Source: Planomicrobium sp. CPCC 101110
GTDB lineage: Bacteria > Bacillota > Bacilli > Bacillales_A > Planococcaceae
Assembly: GCF_007859395.1 (NCBI RefSeq)
Contig: NZ_VOHD01000003.1
Coordinates: forward strand, 975,028-1,039,027
Reading direction: 5' to 3'
DNA length: 64,000 nucleotides
In this document: positions 16,356 to 25,880 of the stretch, in pieces
How the letters are laid out: each line of letters opens with the position of its first letter
How positions within the stretch are numbered: position 1 is the stretch's first letter
Position numbers and translations under genes: made by a program
Notes under the pieces: model-generated
Database searches by the model: none
Told to the model about the DNA's origin: nothing
Seen by the model: only the letters and a program-made list of their open reading frames with translations

Positions 16356-17412
16356 AAAGTTATCGCCAGACGAAATCAGCGGATTATTAGGCAGGCAAAA
16401 TCCGATAAAAGAGAAGAAAGCCGATAATTCTTTGACAACTTTTGAACAAGAAGCCATAACTGAGTTGTTTGCAGTAGCGTTAGGAAGTTCATCTGCCGAC
16501 CTTTCTTTGTTGTTGTCAGAGCAAGTAAATATCATGCCGCCAAACCTTGCTGTTATGCCGAAAGAGATTTTGATGAAAAACGCCAAAGCGCCTTTTCACG
16601 TTGTCTTGGGTGAATATGCAGGCGGCGTCAAAGGAATTCAATTTTTATCAATTGATAAAAAAAGTGTAGAGACGATTACACAACTGGTAGATTCGAAAAG
16701 CGAAGCGGGAGACGTGGAGAAGCAGTTCGAAGTGGTCCAGCAAGTAGTCCAGCAAATGTTCACTTCAGCTTCCCGGTCAATGTCCACGGTTTTAGATGTA
16801 GAAGTGGCCTATTCGCTTTCCGGTATGGACATCATTGACAACAATGAAGATTTTCAAATTGGAAATTTCACAAAGGAAGAATCTTTTGTAGAAGCGGATT
16901 TCCAAATGCAAATCGGTACTGAACTAAGTGCCAGCTTTTGTTTATACATACCTGTCAAGCTGGCGCAGCATATAGTGAGCATTTTAACCGATACGATGAT
17001 TGAAGAAAATCCGGAGGAGATACAAAGTATGGAATTCCAATCGAACAATCAAACAAGCAATTCAAAAAATACGCAAGATCCGAATACGGCGCCGAATATC
17101 CAAAGTGTCCAGTTTTCAAGTTTCGATGAAACCATCACAGCACAAGCAGAGCCGAATAACTTGAATATGCTGCTGGATATCCCATTGCAAGTGACTGTGG
17201 AACTAGGACGGACAAAAAGAATGGTGAAAGAGATACTGGGAGTTTCCCAAGGATCTATCATTGAACTCGATAAGTTGGCCGGGGAACCTGTTGATATTTT
17301 AATCAACAATAAGCTTATCGCTGTTGGAGAAGTGGTCGTTATTGACGAAAACTTCGGCGTCCGTGTAACCGATATTTTAAGTACAGCAGACCGCATTTCA
17401 AAACTGCGTTAA
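16345..17412 (+). CDS. fliY: FliY, switch protein with inactive CheC-like sites
   Basis: FliY combines an N-terminal [10 protein letters not shown] peptide, a central CheC/CheX-like domain (about residues 30-210), a disordered linker, and a C-terminal FliN domain ([20 protein letters not shown] onward, about residues 275-350). In Bacillus the central domain dephosphorylates CheY-P through two E-x-x-N sites. Here site 1 is E40-x-x-A43 and site 2 is Q133-x-x-Q136, so neither is complete. I start at ATG 16345, with AAGGAGAAGA just upstream, overlapping fliM by 11 bases. The FliN part looks intact, so the structural role is likely kept while phosphatase activity is likely lost. Confidence 0.93.
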   Translation: MTTEKLSPDEISGLLGRQNPIKEKKADNSLTTFEQEAITELFAVALGSSSADLSLLLSEQVNIMPPNLAVMPKEILMKNAKAPFHVVLGEYAGGVKGIQFLSIDKKSVETITQLVDSKSEAGDVEKQFEVVQQVVQQMFTSASRSMSTVLDVEVAYSLSGMDIIDNNEDFQIGNFTKEESFVEADFQMQIGTELSASFCLYIPVKLAQHIVSILTDTMIEENPEEIQSMEFQSNNQTSNSKNTQDPNTAPNIQSVQFSSFDETITAQAEPNNLNMLLDIPLQVTVELGRTKRMVKEILGVSQGSIIELDKLAGEPVDILINNKLIAVGEVVVIDENFGVRVTDILSTADRISKLR

Positions 17413-17438
17413 TGCGTCTAGTAAGGAGTTTACCGAGT

Positions 17439-18089
17439 GTGAGCCAAAAAATTTCAAAATACGCTATGATGATGCTTTTGTTCTTTTCGTTTTTCGCATT
17501 GTCAGGTCCATCGCTTACCGAAGCGGAAGACACAAATGTGGCCGACTGGGTGGAAAACGACAAAAAAACGGATGTGAATGAAACAGAACAACCAGAAGCG
17601 GCGGTGGTGACAGAAGATAAAAGCTTGACGACTATCATCGGCAAGTTGATTTTGTACACACTGCTCATCCTGGCAATGATCTATGGGCTCATCAAGTTTT
17701 TGGCATTGCGCCAGAAAAAACTGCTGCCAAATCAGGCAGTAAAATTGATGGGCGGTACGCCGCTGGGCAACAACAAATCTCTGCAGCTTATCAAAGTCGG
17801 CAATCAGATTTACATGATCGGTGTCGGCGACCAAGTGACCTTGATCAAAGAGTTCACAGATGCCGATGAAATCAGCAGTATCGAAAAAGATTTGGATGGG
17901 CAAGCAACGCTCTTGTCGAATCCTGTGGTCAGCTTTGTCAAAGGCAAAGTGAACAACCGCACGGAAACGGGGAAAGCAACAGGATTTGAACAATTGTTCA
18001 GCCAAAGCTTGACCAAGCAAAAGCTGAAACAAGAACAACTCGAAAAAGAGTTGGACCAAGAAGAAAAAAAAGAAGGTAGTTCATCATGA
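17439..18089 (+). CDS. fliO: FliO (FliZ), flagellar export gate assembly protein
   Basis: FliO helps assemble the FliP pore. The 216-residue product has an N-terminal hydrophobic signal segment (MMMLLFFSFFALSG) and a second membrane helix (LILYTLLILAMIYGLIKFLAL). A cytoplasmic domain with the FliO motif (LGNNKSLQLIKVGNQIYMIG) and a charged C-terminus follow. I start at GTG 17439, 10 bases after AAGGAG. An in-frame ATG at 17412 overlaps the fliY stop but has no ribosome site. The cheY gene that separates fliY from fliO in Bacillus subtilis is missing. Confidence 0.88.
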   Translation: MSQKISKYAMMMLLFFSFFALSGPSLTEAEDTNVADWVENDKKTDVNETEQPEAAVVTEDKSLTTIIGKLILYTLLILAMIYGLIKFLALRQKKLLPNQAVKLMGGTPLGNNKSLQLIKVGNQIYMIGVGDQVTLIKEFTDADEISSIEKDLDGQATLLSNPVVSFVKGKVNNRTETGKATGFEQLFSQSLTKQKLKQEQLEKELDQEEKKEGSSS

Positions 18090-18775
18090 TGCCGGAACTT
18101 TTGCTTACCATTAATATTCCGGGCGTCGACTTTGGTGGAAGCGCGCCAGGGGACGTTTCAACAACCTTGCAGCTTTTTGCCTTATTGACAATCTTATCGC
18201 TCGCTCCGGCAATCTTGATAATGGTGACGAGCTTTACACGCATCGTCATTGTCTTGTCATTTGTCCGGACGGGCCTCGGCACGCAATCCATGCCGCCGAA
18301 TCAAGTGCTGGTCGGCCTTGCTTTATTCTTAACTTTTTTCATCATGTCACCGGTTATGAATGAAATCAATGAAACGGCGCTCCAGCCTTATATGAATGGG
18401 GAAACTTCCCAGCAGGAAGCATTGGATTCAGCTTCTCTCCCAATCAAGCAATTTATGGCGGAGCATACACGGGAGAAGGACTTGGCGCTGTTTTTCAAAT
18501 ATGCCGGATTGGAAAAACCGGATAGCATTGAAGCAATCCCGTTCACTTCACTCGTTCCGGCATTTGCCATAAGTGAATTGAAAACTGCCTTCCAAATCGG
18601 TTTTGTTATTTTCATCCCATTTTTAGTGATTGATATGGTTGTGGCAAGCACGCTCATGGCAATGGGGATGATGATGCTTCCCCCGGTCATGATTTCGCTG
18701 CCATTTAAAATCTTGTTATTTGTCCTTGTGGACGGATGGTATTTAATAATTGAATCGCTGCTTGTCAGCTTTTAA
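18086..18775 (+). CDS. fliP: FliP, export gate pore subunit
   Basis: This 229-residue membrane protein shows the FliP signature: TSFTRIVIVLSFVRTGLGTQ, then PPNQVLVGLALFLTFFIMSP. The C-terminal part is LVPAFAISELKTAFQIGFVI and MGMMMLPPVMISLPFKI. FliP pentamers with FliQ and FliR form the type III export pore. It overlaps the fliO stop by 4 bases. Confidence 0.98.
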   Translation: MMPELLLTINIPGVDFGGSAPGDVSTTLQLFALLTILSLAPAILIMVTSFTRIVIVLSFVRTGLGTQSMPPNQVLVGLALFLTFFIMSPVMNEINETALQPYMNGETSQQEALDSASLPIKQFMAEHTREKDLALFFKYAGLEKPDSIEAIPFTSLVPAFAISELKTAFQIGFVIFIPFLVIDMVVASTLMAMGMMMLPPVMISLPFKILLFVLVDGWYLIIESLLVSF

Positions 18776-18792
18776 CTGAAGGGAAGAGCAAG

Positions 18793-19062
18793 ATGACTCC
18801 AGATACGGTTTTGAAACTGGCTGAACAATCTATCTATACAATCCTGATTCTTTCCGCACCTATGCTTCTAATCGCCTTAGGAGTAGGGTTGCTGGTCAGT
18901 ATTTTCCAAGCCATGACACAAATTCAGGAACAAACTTTGGCGTTTGTACCGAAAATCTTAGCTGTATTTTTATCCATCATCATCTTTGGCCCATGGATGT
19001 TGACTATTCTTTTGGATTACACGAGAAATTTGTTCCAACAGCTTCCGCAGCTAATTGGATAG
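18793..19062 (+). CDS. fliQ: FliQ, export gate subunit
   Basis: This 89-residue protein with two membrane helices contains the FliQ core ALGVGLLVSIFQAMTQIQEQ and TLAFVPKILAVFL. Four FliQ copies wrap the FliP/FliR pore. Size and motif are fully typical. Confidence 0.97.
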   Translation: MTPDTVLKLAEQSIYTILILSAPMLLIALGVGLLVSIFQAMTQIQEQTLAFVPKILAVFLSIIIFGPWMLTILLDYTRNLFQQLPQLIG

Positions 19063-19069
19063 TGGCCGG

Positions 19070-19852
19070 ATGATGGATACGATTCTTGGAACTTTGCCAT
19101 ATGTATTGCTGATTTTTGTCCGGTTTACCAGTTTTTTTATCATGGCACCGATTTTTTCGATAAAGGGCGTGCCAAGCCAGTTTAAGATCGGCCTTGGCGT
19201 TTTTATCGCATTTATCGCCTTTACTACTATATCGGCAGAAGAGCCGATTAGTTTAGACACTTTTTATATTTTGCTGATTCTCAAAGAACTGGCAATCGGA
19301 TTATCACTTGGATTTACCGCCGCCTTGGTGTTGTACACCATTCAAATTGCGGGGGCATTCATCGATTTCCAAATGGGCTTCTCCATTGCGAGTGTCATGG
19401 ATCCGCAGACGGGCAGCCAGGTGCCAATTATCGGCCATTTCAAATACATGCTAGCAACGCTGTTTTTGTTGACGGTCAATGGCCATCATTTGATGCTGGA
19501 CGGTATCATGCATAGCATCCAAGTGTTTCCGGTGGAAACCATCGCTTTTGCAGTTGGCATAGAGGATGTCGCCCAGTTTATCATGCAGCTGTTTATTGAA
19601 ATGTTTTTAATCGCTTTGCAAATTGCCCTGCCGATTGTCGGAGCTTTGTTTTTGGTCGATATTGCACTTGGCATCTTGGCTAAAACCGTGCCTCAACTCA
19701 ACATTTTTGCTGTAGGGCTTCCGTTGAAAATTTTTGTCGGATTTATCCTGTTATTGGTTTCCATGCCGATTTTCTTTTTCTTGGTACAAGTCTTGTTTGA
19801 AAGACTTATTGAAAGCATGGCCGAACTGATCAGCTTATTAGGAGGGGCATAG
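19070..19852 (+). CDS. fliR: FliR, export gate subunit
   Basis: This 260-residue membrane protein has FliR features: an opening helix with RFTSFFIMAPIFS, the central GAFIDFQMGFSIASVMDPQ, and the C-terminal LLVSMPIFFFLVQVLFERL. I start at ATG 19070. An in-frame TTG at 19055 overlaps fliQ and adds five non-conserved residues. The gene ends directly against the flhB GTG. Confidence 0.96.
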   Translation: MMDTILGTLPYVLLIFVRFTSFFIMAPIFSIKGVPSQFKIGLGVFIAFIAFTTISAEEPISLDTFYILLILKELAIGLSLGFTAALVLYTIQIAGAFIDFQMGFSIASVMDPQTGSQVPIIGHFKYMLATLFLLTVNGHHLMLDGIMHSIQVFPVETIAFAVGIEDVAQFIMQLFIEMFLIALQIALPIVGALFLVDIALGILAKTVPQLNIFAVGLPLKIFVGFILLLVSMPIFFFLVQVLFERLIESMAELISLLGGA

Positions 19853-20947
19853 GTGAAAAAAAGATATCCGCTCCACTTGGATTTGCAGTTTTTCTCGGGT
19901 GAAAAAACCGAAAAAGCAACGCCGCAAAAACGCCAGGAGTCGAAAAGGAAGGGACAAGTCGCAAAAAGTGCAGAAATTCCTGCCGCCTTGATTTTGCTGG
20001 GAGGCATCATGCTGCTTAGCATTTCAGGCGGATGGATGCTCGACCATATCTTAGCCGTATACCGCATCAATTATACCCAATACATTTCCTGGGAATTGAC
20101 GCCTGGCAGTGTCCGTACGCTGTTCGAGCAAATGACATTCAGTGCCGTGAAAATCGTGGCACCAATGATGATAGCCGCTGTTGTATTAGGGGCTCTTGGA
20201 AATTATGTCCAAGTAGGCGTAATGTTTACCACAGAGCCTTTGATGGCGAAACTGGAACGGCTAAATCCTATTCAAGGCGCAAAGAAAATATTCGCTGTCC
20301 GTGCGCTAGTGGAACTGCTAAAATCTTTGCTGAAAATCGTCATTATCGGTACAGCGGCTTTTCTGGTTTTGTGGTCTCAAAAAGATGAATTGTTTCTTTT
20401 GTCTCAAAAAAGCCTTGGCTATTCCTTATCATTCCTAGGGGGACTGACTGCTCAGCTTGTTCTGGTTGCAGCGAGTATCTTAATGGTTTTAGCGGTTTTG
20501 GATTATTTATATCAAAAGTTTGAATTTGAAAAAGGAATCCGGATGTCTAAACAAGACATTCGCGATGAAATAAAGAAAGCGGAAGGCGATCCGCTGATCA
20601 AGTCGAAAATTAGAGAGCAGCAGCGGCAGATGAGCATGAACCGCATGATTCAGGACTTGCCCAACGCGGACGTCCTGATCACCAACCCAACGCACTACGC
20701 AGTCGCCATCAAATACGATGCGGAAACCATGGAAGCTCCCACGGTCATTGCGATGGGAAAAGATCATCTGGCGTTGAAAATCAAGGAAAAAGCAAAGGAA
20801 CATGGCATTGTAATTATGGAAAACAAACCGCTCGCCCGCGCACTTTATGCTCAAGTAGAGGTAGGGGATACAGTTCCCGAAGACTTGTTTTTGGCGGTGG
20901 CCGAGGTTTTAGCATATATTTATCGATTAAAAGGCAAGATCAAATAG
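19853..20947 (+). CDS. flhB: FlhB, export substrate-specificity switch
   Basis: FlhB (364 residues) begins LDLQFFSGEKTEKATPQKR, has four membrane helices, and carries the autocleavage motif NPTH at about residues 278-281. Self-cleavage there switches export from hook to filament substrates, acting with FliK (12390). The start is GTG 19853, preceded by TAGGAGGGG, directly after the fliR stop. Confidence 0.97.
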   Translation: MKKRYPLHLDLQFFSGEKTEKATPQKRQESKRKGQVAKSAEIPAALILLGGIMLLSISGGWMLDHILAVYRINYTQYISWELTPGSVRTLFEQMTFSAVKIVAPMMIAAVVLGALGNYVQVGVMFTTEPLMAKLERLNPIQGAKKIFAVRALVELLKSLLKIVIIGTAAFLVLWSQKDELFLLSQKSLGYSLSFLGGLTAQLVLVAASILMVLAVLDYLYQKFEFEKGIRMSKQDIRDEIKKAEGDPLIKSKIREQQRQMSMNRMIQDLPNADVLITNPTHYAVAIKYDAETMEAPTVIAMGKDHLALKIKEKAKEHGIVIMENKPLARALYAQVEVGDTVPEDLFLAVAEVLAYIYRLKGKIK

Positions 20948-20968
20948 AGCCGTCGCAGGAGGAAATTA

Positions 20969-23023
20969 ATGAAAGCCAAAGATTTTGTTATCTTAGTATC
21001 CGTCATCATGATTGTCGTAATGATGGTCATTCCGCTTCCGCCATTATTGCTGGATGTATTGATTATGATCAACCTCAGTATTTCCTTGACGATTATTCTC
21101 GTTGCGATGAATACGAAAGAGGCATTGGAATTCTCGATTTTTCCAACACTGTTATTGCTCACTACTTTGTTCAGATTAGGATTGAATGTATCGACGACCC
21201 GGTCAATCTTATCAAACCGGACTGGCGGCGAAGTTGTTGAGACATTCGGCCAGTTCGTAGTCGGCGGCAGCCCGGTTATCGGAATTCTTGTCTTCTTGAT
21301 TTTGGTCATTATTCAGTTTTTGGTCATTACAAAAGGGTCTGAACGTGTTGCTGAAGTAGCGGCGCGCTTTACACTCGACTCAATGCCAGGGAAACAGATG
21401 AGCATTGACGCCGATCTCGGGGCAGGCATGATTTCCGATCAAGAGGCGAAAAAACGCCGGGAGAAAGTTGGCCAGGAAGCAGACTTCTACGGTGCCATGG
21501 ATGGCGCCAGCAAATTCGTCAAAGGGGATGCGATAGCCGGAATCATTATCGTCCTTATTAATATCATTGGTGGTTTGATCATCGGTATGGTTGTCCACGG
21601 CATGTCCTTTGCAGAAGCAGGGCAGCTCTTTACGTTAATGTCGATCGGCGATGGCTTAGTAAGCCAGATTCCGGCGCTGTTGATTTCAACAGCTGCAGGA
21701 ATTGTGGTCACGCGCGCGGCATCCGAAGGAAACTTGGGATCGGATATTACAAGACAACTCTTTGCCCATCCAAAACTGCTTTATATTGTTGCTGGAACCC
21801 TGACGCTATTCGCAGTTTTTACGCCTCTGAGCCCGTTCTTGGTTTTGCCGGTTGCCGGCATTGTCGCATTTGGCGGATTCAAGATGCAACAGAACTTGAA
21901 AGCGGAAGAAAAAGAAGACAAAGAGGTTTCGATAGAAGGAAAAGAGCTGGAAGAAATGAAAAGTCCGGAAAGCGTCATTGATCTATTGCACGTAGACGCT
22001 ATCGAGTTTGAATTCGGCTATGGATTAATCCCGATTGCCGACAAAAACCAAGGCGGAGACTTGCTGGACCGGGTCATTATGATCCGACGGCAATGCGCCA
22101 TTGAACTGGGTATCGTCGTTCCAGTTATCCGGATTCGCGATAATATCCAACTACAGCCAAATGAGTATGTAATCAAAATAAAAGGCAACCGTGTTGCTTC
22201 AGGAGAAATCTTGTTGGATCATTATTTGGCAATGAGCCCTGGATTCGATGATGAAACGATTGAAGGCATTGAGACCGTGGAACCGGCATTCGGCATGCCC
22301 GCTCTTTGGGTCAATGAAGAAATGAAGGAAGAAGCGGAAATGTCAGGTTATGCCATCGTAGACCCGCCATCAGTTGTTTCGACTCACTTGACGGAAGTCA
22401 TCAAGCGCCATGCACATGAACTGATCGGACGACAAGAAGTGAAAGCCCTAATTGAAAATATCCGGGAAAATTCTCCAGCAGTTGTTGAAGAATTGATTCC
22501 GAATATGATGGCTATCGGTGAAGTGCAAAAAGTGCTGATGAAGTTGTTGAAGGAAAAGGTTTCCATTCGGAATATGCTAGTGATTTTAGAAACTTTGGCC
22601 GATTATTCAGTCCATACGAAAGATCCGGATGTTCTAACGGAATATGTACGCCAGGCGCTGTCAAGGCAGATTACGCTGCAATACGCGACAGCGAAAGAGC
22701 CGTTGCAAGTGATTACCGCGGGGGCAAGTCTTGAGAAAAAAATTGCGGATTCCGTGAACCGGACAGAACAAGGCAGTTACTTGTCGATTGATCCGGAATC
22801 GTCGCAACAAATATTCCAGCGCATTTCCGAGCAGGCCGCGCAGCTTCAGCAAACCGGCATTCAGCCGATCCTGTTGACGTCGCCAGCTATTCGCATGTAT
22901 ATGCGGCAGTTTATCGAGCGCTTTGCACCAGATCTTCCGGTGCTGTCTTACAATGAATTGGAGCCGGAAGTTGAGATTCAAAGCGTCGGGGTGGTTAATA
23001 TTGGCGGGGTGGTTAGTACGTAA
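20969..23023 (+). CDS. flhA: FlhA, export gate/ion-channel subunit
   Basis: This 684-residue protein is the largest export-gate component. About eight N-terminal membrane helices include the conserved LTTLFRLGLNVSTTRSIL and the FHIPEP-region segment (RFTLDSMPGKQMSIDADLGAG). A large cytoplasmic ring domain (from about residue 330) binds chaperone-substrate complexes. Length and motifs are intact. The stop overlaps the flhF ATG by one base. Confidence 0.98.
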   Translation: MKAKDFVILVSVIMIVVMMVIPLPPLLLDVLIMINLSISLTIILVAMNTKEALEFSIFPTLLLLTTLFRLGLNVSTTRSILSNRTGGEVVETFGQFVVGGSPVIGILVFLILVIIQFLVITKGSERVAEVAARFTLDSMPGKQMSIDADLGAGMISDQEAKKRREKVGQEADFYGAMDGASKFVKGDAIAGIIIVLINIIGGLIIGMVVHGMSFAEAGQLFTLMSIGDGLVSQIPALLISTAAGIVVTRAASEGNLGSDITRQLFAHPKLLYIVAGTLTLFAVFTPLSPFLVLPVAGIVAFGGFKMQQNLKAEEKEDKEVSIEGKELEEMKSPESVIDLLHVDAIEFEFGYGLIPIADKNQGGDLLDRVIMIRRQCAIELGIVVPVIRIRDNIQLQPNEYVIKIKGNRVASGEILLDHYLAMSPGFDDETIEGIETVEPAFGMPALWVNEEMKEEAEMSGYAIVDPPSVVSTHLTEVIKRHAHELIGRQEVKALIENIRENSPAVVEELIPNMMAIGEVQKVLMKLLKEKVSIRNMLVILETLADYSVHTKDPDVLTEYVRQALSRQITLQYATAKEPLQVITAGASLEKKIADSVNRTEQGSYLSIDPESSQQIFQRISEQAAQLQQTGIQPILLTSPAIRMYMRQFIERFAPDLPVLSYNELEPEVEIQSVGVVNIGGVVST

Positions 23024-24180
23024 TGAGATTAAAAACTTATATTGTCCAAAATATGACTGAAGCGATTCCTATGATTAAGCGTGATCTTGGATCTGATGCC
23101 TTGATCTTGAATACGAAAAAAATCAAGACAGGCGGTTTTCTCGGTTTTTTTAAAAAAGAAAAATTGGAAGTGATCGCGGCTGTCGAGACCAAACAGTTGG
23201 AGCAGAAAAAACAGGCGAAAGAAAGAAAATCGGAAATTCCGCCTTTGAAGAAACAAAAACCGGCAGAGGAAGCTGGACTGGCCGAAAAAGCAGGAAAGCA
23301 TAGTAAAGAAGAGCCAAATGTGGACATGATGAATGAACTGAAGAACATCAAGCATGTCATGATGCAAGTAATAGGAGAGAATCGCTTGCCTGAAACATTA
23401 AAACCGCTCAACCGCCGTTTAACCCAGCAAGAAATCGCACCGGAAATCCAATCGGAACTTTACGCTAAATTAATGCTTGCACTGGATCGGCAGCCAGATC
23501 TTGCTGAGAAAGGCTTAAAAGGCCTTGCACGCAATGAAATCATGGCACTAGTAAAGAAACACCAAAAAAAGCTGGTCGACAAAGATCCGGATATCATTTG
23601 CTTTATTGGCCCAACAGGGGTTGGAAAGACCACAACAATTGCGAAAATAGCGGCAGACCTCATGCTGCGGGCAGATAAAAAAGTTGGATTGATCACTTCG
23701 GATACATACCGAATCGCGGCAGTGGAGCAGTTGAAAACATATGCCAGCATTTTGAACATTCCGGTTCAAGTTGCTGAATCGTCAGCCGATGTTCTCAAAG
23801 CAATTGACGAACTTGATGGGTGCGACATTATTTTGATGGACACAGCCGGACGCAACTACCAACAGAAGCAGTATATTGATGATTTGGAAGCGATGCTTCC
23901 GGATAAAAACAAAATTCAGATCAATTTAGTGTTAAGCCTTACTTCTAAATACGAGGATATGAGAAAAATCATAGATAATTTTCAAACTATACAAATGGAC
24001 CAGCTGCTTTTGACAAAAAAAGATGAAACAAGTTCAGCGGGAGCCATTTTGAATTTGATTTATCATTATTCGATTCCGATACACCACATCGCCAACGGAC
24101 AAAACGTTCCAGACGATATTTTAACAGTAACTCCTGAATTGATCGCAAACTTCGTATTAGGGGAAGATGAGAATGGTTGA
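23023..24180 (+). CDS. flhF: FlhF, SRP-type GTPase for flagellar placement
   Basis: This 385-residue protein has a basic/acidic B region followed by an SRP54-like NG domain. The P-loop is GPTGVGKTTTIAKIAA, followed by SDTYRIAAVEQLKTYA and the DTAGRN motif. FlhF recruits early basal-body components to set flagellar number and position. It is regulated by FlhG, encoded next and overlapping by 8 bases. Confidence 0.97.
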   Translation: MRLKTYIVQNMTEAIPMIKRDLGSDALILNTKKIKTGGFLGFFKKEKLEVIAAVETKQLEQKKQAKERKSEIPPLKKQKPAEEAGLAEKAGKHSKEEPNVDMMNELKNIKHVMMQVIGENRLPETLKPLNRRLTQQEIAPEIQSELYAKLMLALDRQPDLAEKGLKGLARNEIMALVKKHQKKLVDKDPDIICFIGPTGVGKTTTIAKIAADLMLRADKKVGLITSDTYRIAAVEQLKTYASILNIPVQVAESSADVLKAIDELDGCDIILMDTAGRNYQQKQYIDDLEAMLPDKNKIQINLVLSLTSKYEDMRKIIDNFQTIQMDQLLLTKKDETSSAGAILNLIYHYSIPIHHIANGQNVPDDILTVTPELIANFVLGEDENG

Positions 24181-25030
24181 TCAAGCAAAACAGCTAAGAG
24201 ATAAAGTCATGCAGAAAAAGGCGAAAAAAGAGCGAAGGCAAACTCGCATATTGGCGGTCACAAGCGGTAAAGGCGGAGTGGGAAAATCAAATTTCGCGTT
24301 GAATTTTGCACTAGGTTTAGTCGAACAAAACAAAAAAGTATTGATTTTTGATGTGGATTTAGGTTTTGCCAATATTGATGTATTGCTGGGACGCTCACCT
24401 GAAGAATCCATTGCCACAATGCTTGAGAAAGACTTGGCAATTTGGGACATCATCGAAGAAGGGCCGAATGGCCTGTTGTTTATCTCAGGGGGGACTGGAT
24501 TTAATGATCTGTTCCAAATGGACGAGTCAAAATTGAACAAATTCTTCAAAGAACTCAGCCAAATTCAAGATATGGTGGATTATATTATTCTGGATACGGG
24601 CGCCGGGCTGTCATATGAAAATTTGCGTTTCATACTGGCAGCTGATGACGTGATTTTAGTAACAACGCCAGAACCGACATCAATTACCGATGCCTATTCT
24701 GTTGTAAAGATGGTCCATGCGAAAAATCGGAACGTCCACATGAAGCTGGTCGTCAATCAATGCACGAACGAAAAAGAAGGAATCCAGACTGCGGAAAACT
24801 TCAAAAAAGTGACGGAGCAGTTTTTGGGAAAACAAGTTGAGACATTAGGTTACATTCCAAGCGATGCCAACATTCCCGCGGCAGTAAAAAAACAAACTCC
24901 ATTTTTGCTGGCATATCCAAGAACTCATGCGTCTAAGGCAATCCAAAAGCTGGCCAGTGAATACCTTGAAATTCCATTGCCTTATAAGTTGGGGCTCAAA
25001 GGATTTTTATTGAAAATGCTTTTTAAGTAA
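24173..25030 (+). CDS. flhG: FlhG (YlxH), MinD-like ATPase
   Basis: This 285-residue ParA/MinD-family ATPase has a deviant Walker A (TSGKGGVGKSNFALNFA) and a C-terminal amphipathic membrane-targeting helix (LGLKGFLLKMLFK). Its N-terminal DQAKQLRD matches the peptide by which FlhG stimulates the FlhF GTPase. I prefer ATG 24173, 6 bases after AGGGGAAG; ATG 24167 is the other in-frame choice. In Bacillus subtilis five che genes follow. Here sigD follows directly. Confidence 0.95.
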   Translation: MVDQAKQLRDKVMQKKAKKERRQTRILAVTSGKGGVGKSNFALNFALGLVEQNKKVLIFDVDLGFANIDVLLGRSPEESIATMLEKDLAIWDIIEEGPNGLLFISGGTGFNDLFQMDESKLNKFFKELSQIQDMVDYIILDTGAGLSYENLRFILAADDVILVTTPEPTSITDAYSVVKMVHAKNRNVHMKLVVNQCTNEKEGIQTAENFKKVTEQFLGKQVETLGYIPSDANIPAAVKKQTPFLLAYPRTHASKAIQKLASEYLEIPLPYKLGLKGFLLKMLFK

Positions 25031-25068
25031 CGACTGTGCATATTTAACGATTGGTGGTGGAAAAGGGA

Positions 25069-25848
25069 TTGAACAGCAAATTGTTGGCACATGAAAAAAG
25101 TTACTGGGAAAGCTGGCAACAGGATCGAGACCCTGTTGCGGGAGATTATTTGGTCCACCGTTATTTGCCCTTGGTCGATTTTTTGATTGAGCGCTTCATG
25201 ATCAGTCTTCCTAAATCAGTGGACAAAAACGATATACGAAGCTTAGCGTACGAAGGCTTGCTCGATGCGCTTGATAAATTCAACATCCAACGGGATTTGA
25301 AATTTGAAACTTACGCAACTTGGCGCATAAAAGGCGCGATTATTGATGGGCTTCGGCATAGCGACTGGCTGCCTCGGTCGGTCCGCGACAAAGTGAAGAA
25401 AATCGAAAAAGCGTATGTGGTTCTTGAACAACAAAACAATGCTTCCGTGACTGACGAAGAAGTCAGCGCATATCTTGGCATCACAAAAGCAGAGTTGAAC
25501 AAAACCGTTTCCGATGCCGCGTTGTCAGCGATGATATCAATTGATGAAAATTCTCATGACGACAATGAACCGGCAGGAAAATACCATATGATAGAAGACA
25601 CTAAGGCTGCTTCGCCAGAAAAGCATTTAACGGAACAAGCCATGAAGGCAGCGCTGGCGCAAGCGATCAAAGGCCTGCCTGAAAAAGAAAAGCTTGTGGT
25701 ATCTCTTTGTTATTATGAAGAGCTGAAACTGACTGAAATAGCTGAGGTTTTAAGCGTTAGTGTATCACGGGTCTCGCAGCTGCATTCAAAAGCGATGCTA
25801 AGGTTGAACGCCTCATTGCAGGCGGTGAATGAACATAGTATATCCTGA
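25069..25848 (+). CDS. sigD: SigD, flagellar sigma factor (sigma-28)
   Basis: This 259-residue sigma-70-family factor has region 2 (FETYATWRIKGAIIDGLRH), the conserved WLPRSVRDKVKKIE segment, and a region 4 HTH (LTEIAEVLSVSVSRVSQLHS). SigD directs late flagellar, motility and autolysin genes and is inhibited by FlgM (468). I start at TTG 25069, 8 bases after GGTGGTGG. In-frame TTG 25051 and GTG 25054/25057 lack a ribosome site. It is near the end of the operon, where transcript abundance matters in Bacillus. Confidence 0.95.
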   Translation: MNSKLLAHEKSYWESWQQDRDPVAGDYLVHRYLPLVDFLIERFMISLPKSVDKNDIRSLAYEGLLDALDKFNIQRDLKFETYATWRIKGAIIDGLRHSDWLPRSVRDKVKKIEKAYVVLEQQNNASVTDEEVSAYLGITKAELNKTVSDAALSAMISIDENSHDDNEPAGKYHMIEDTKAASPEKHLTEQAMKAALAQAIKGLPEKEKLVVSLCYYEELKLTEIAEVLSVSVSRVSQLHSKAMLRLNASLQAVNEHSIS

Positions 25849-25880
25849 ATTAGGATTAGAAAAAGGCACGGGTGATTCTT

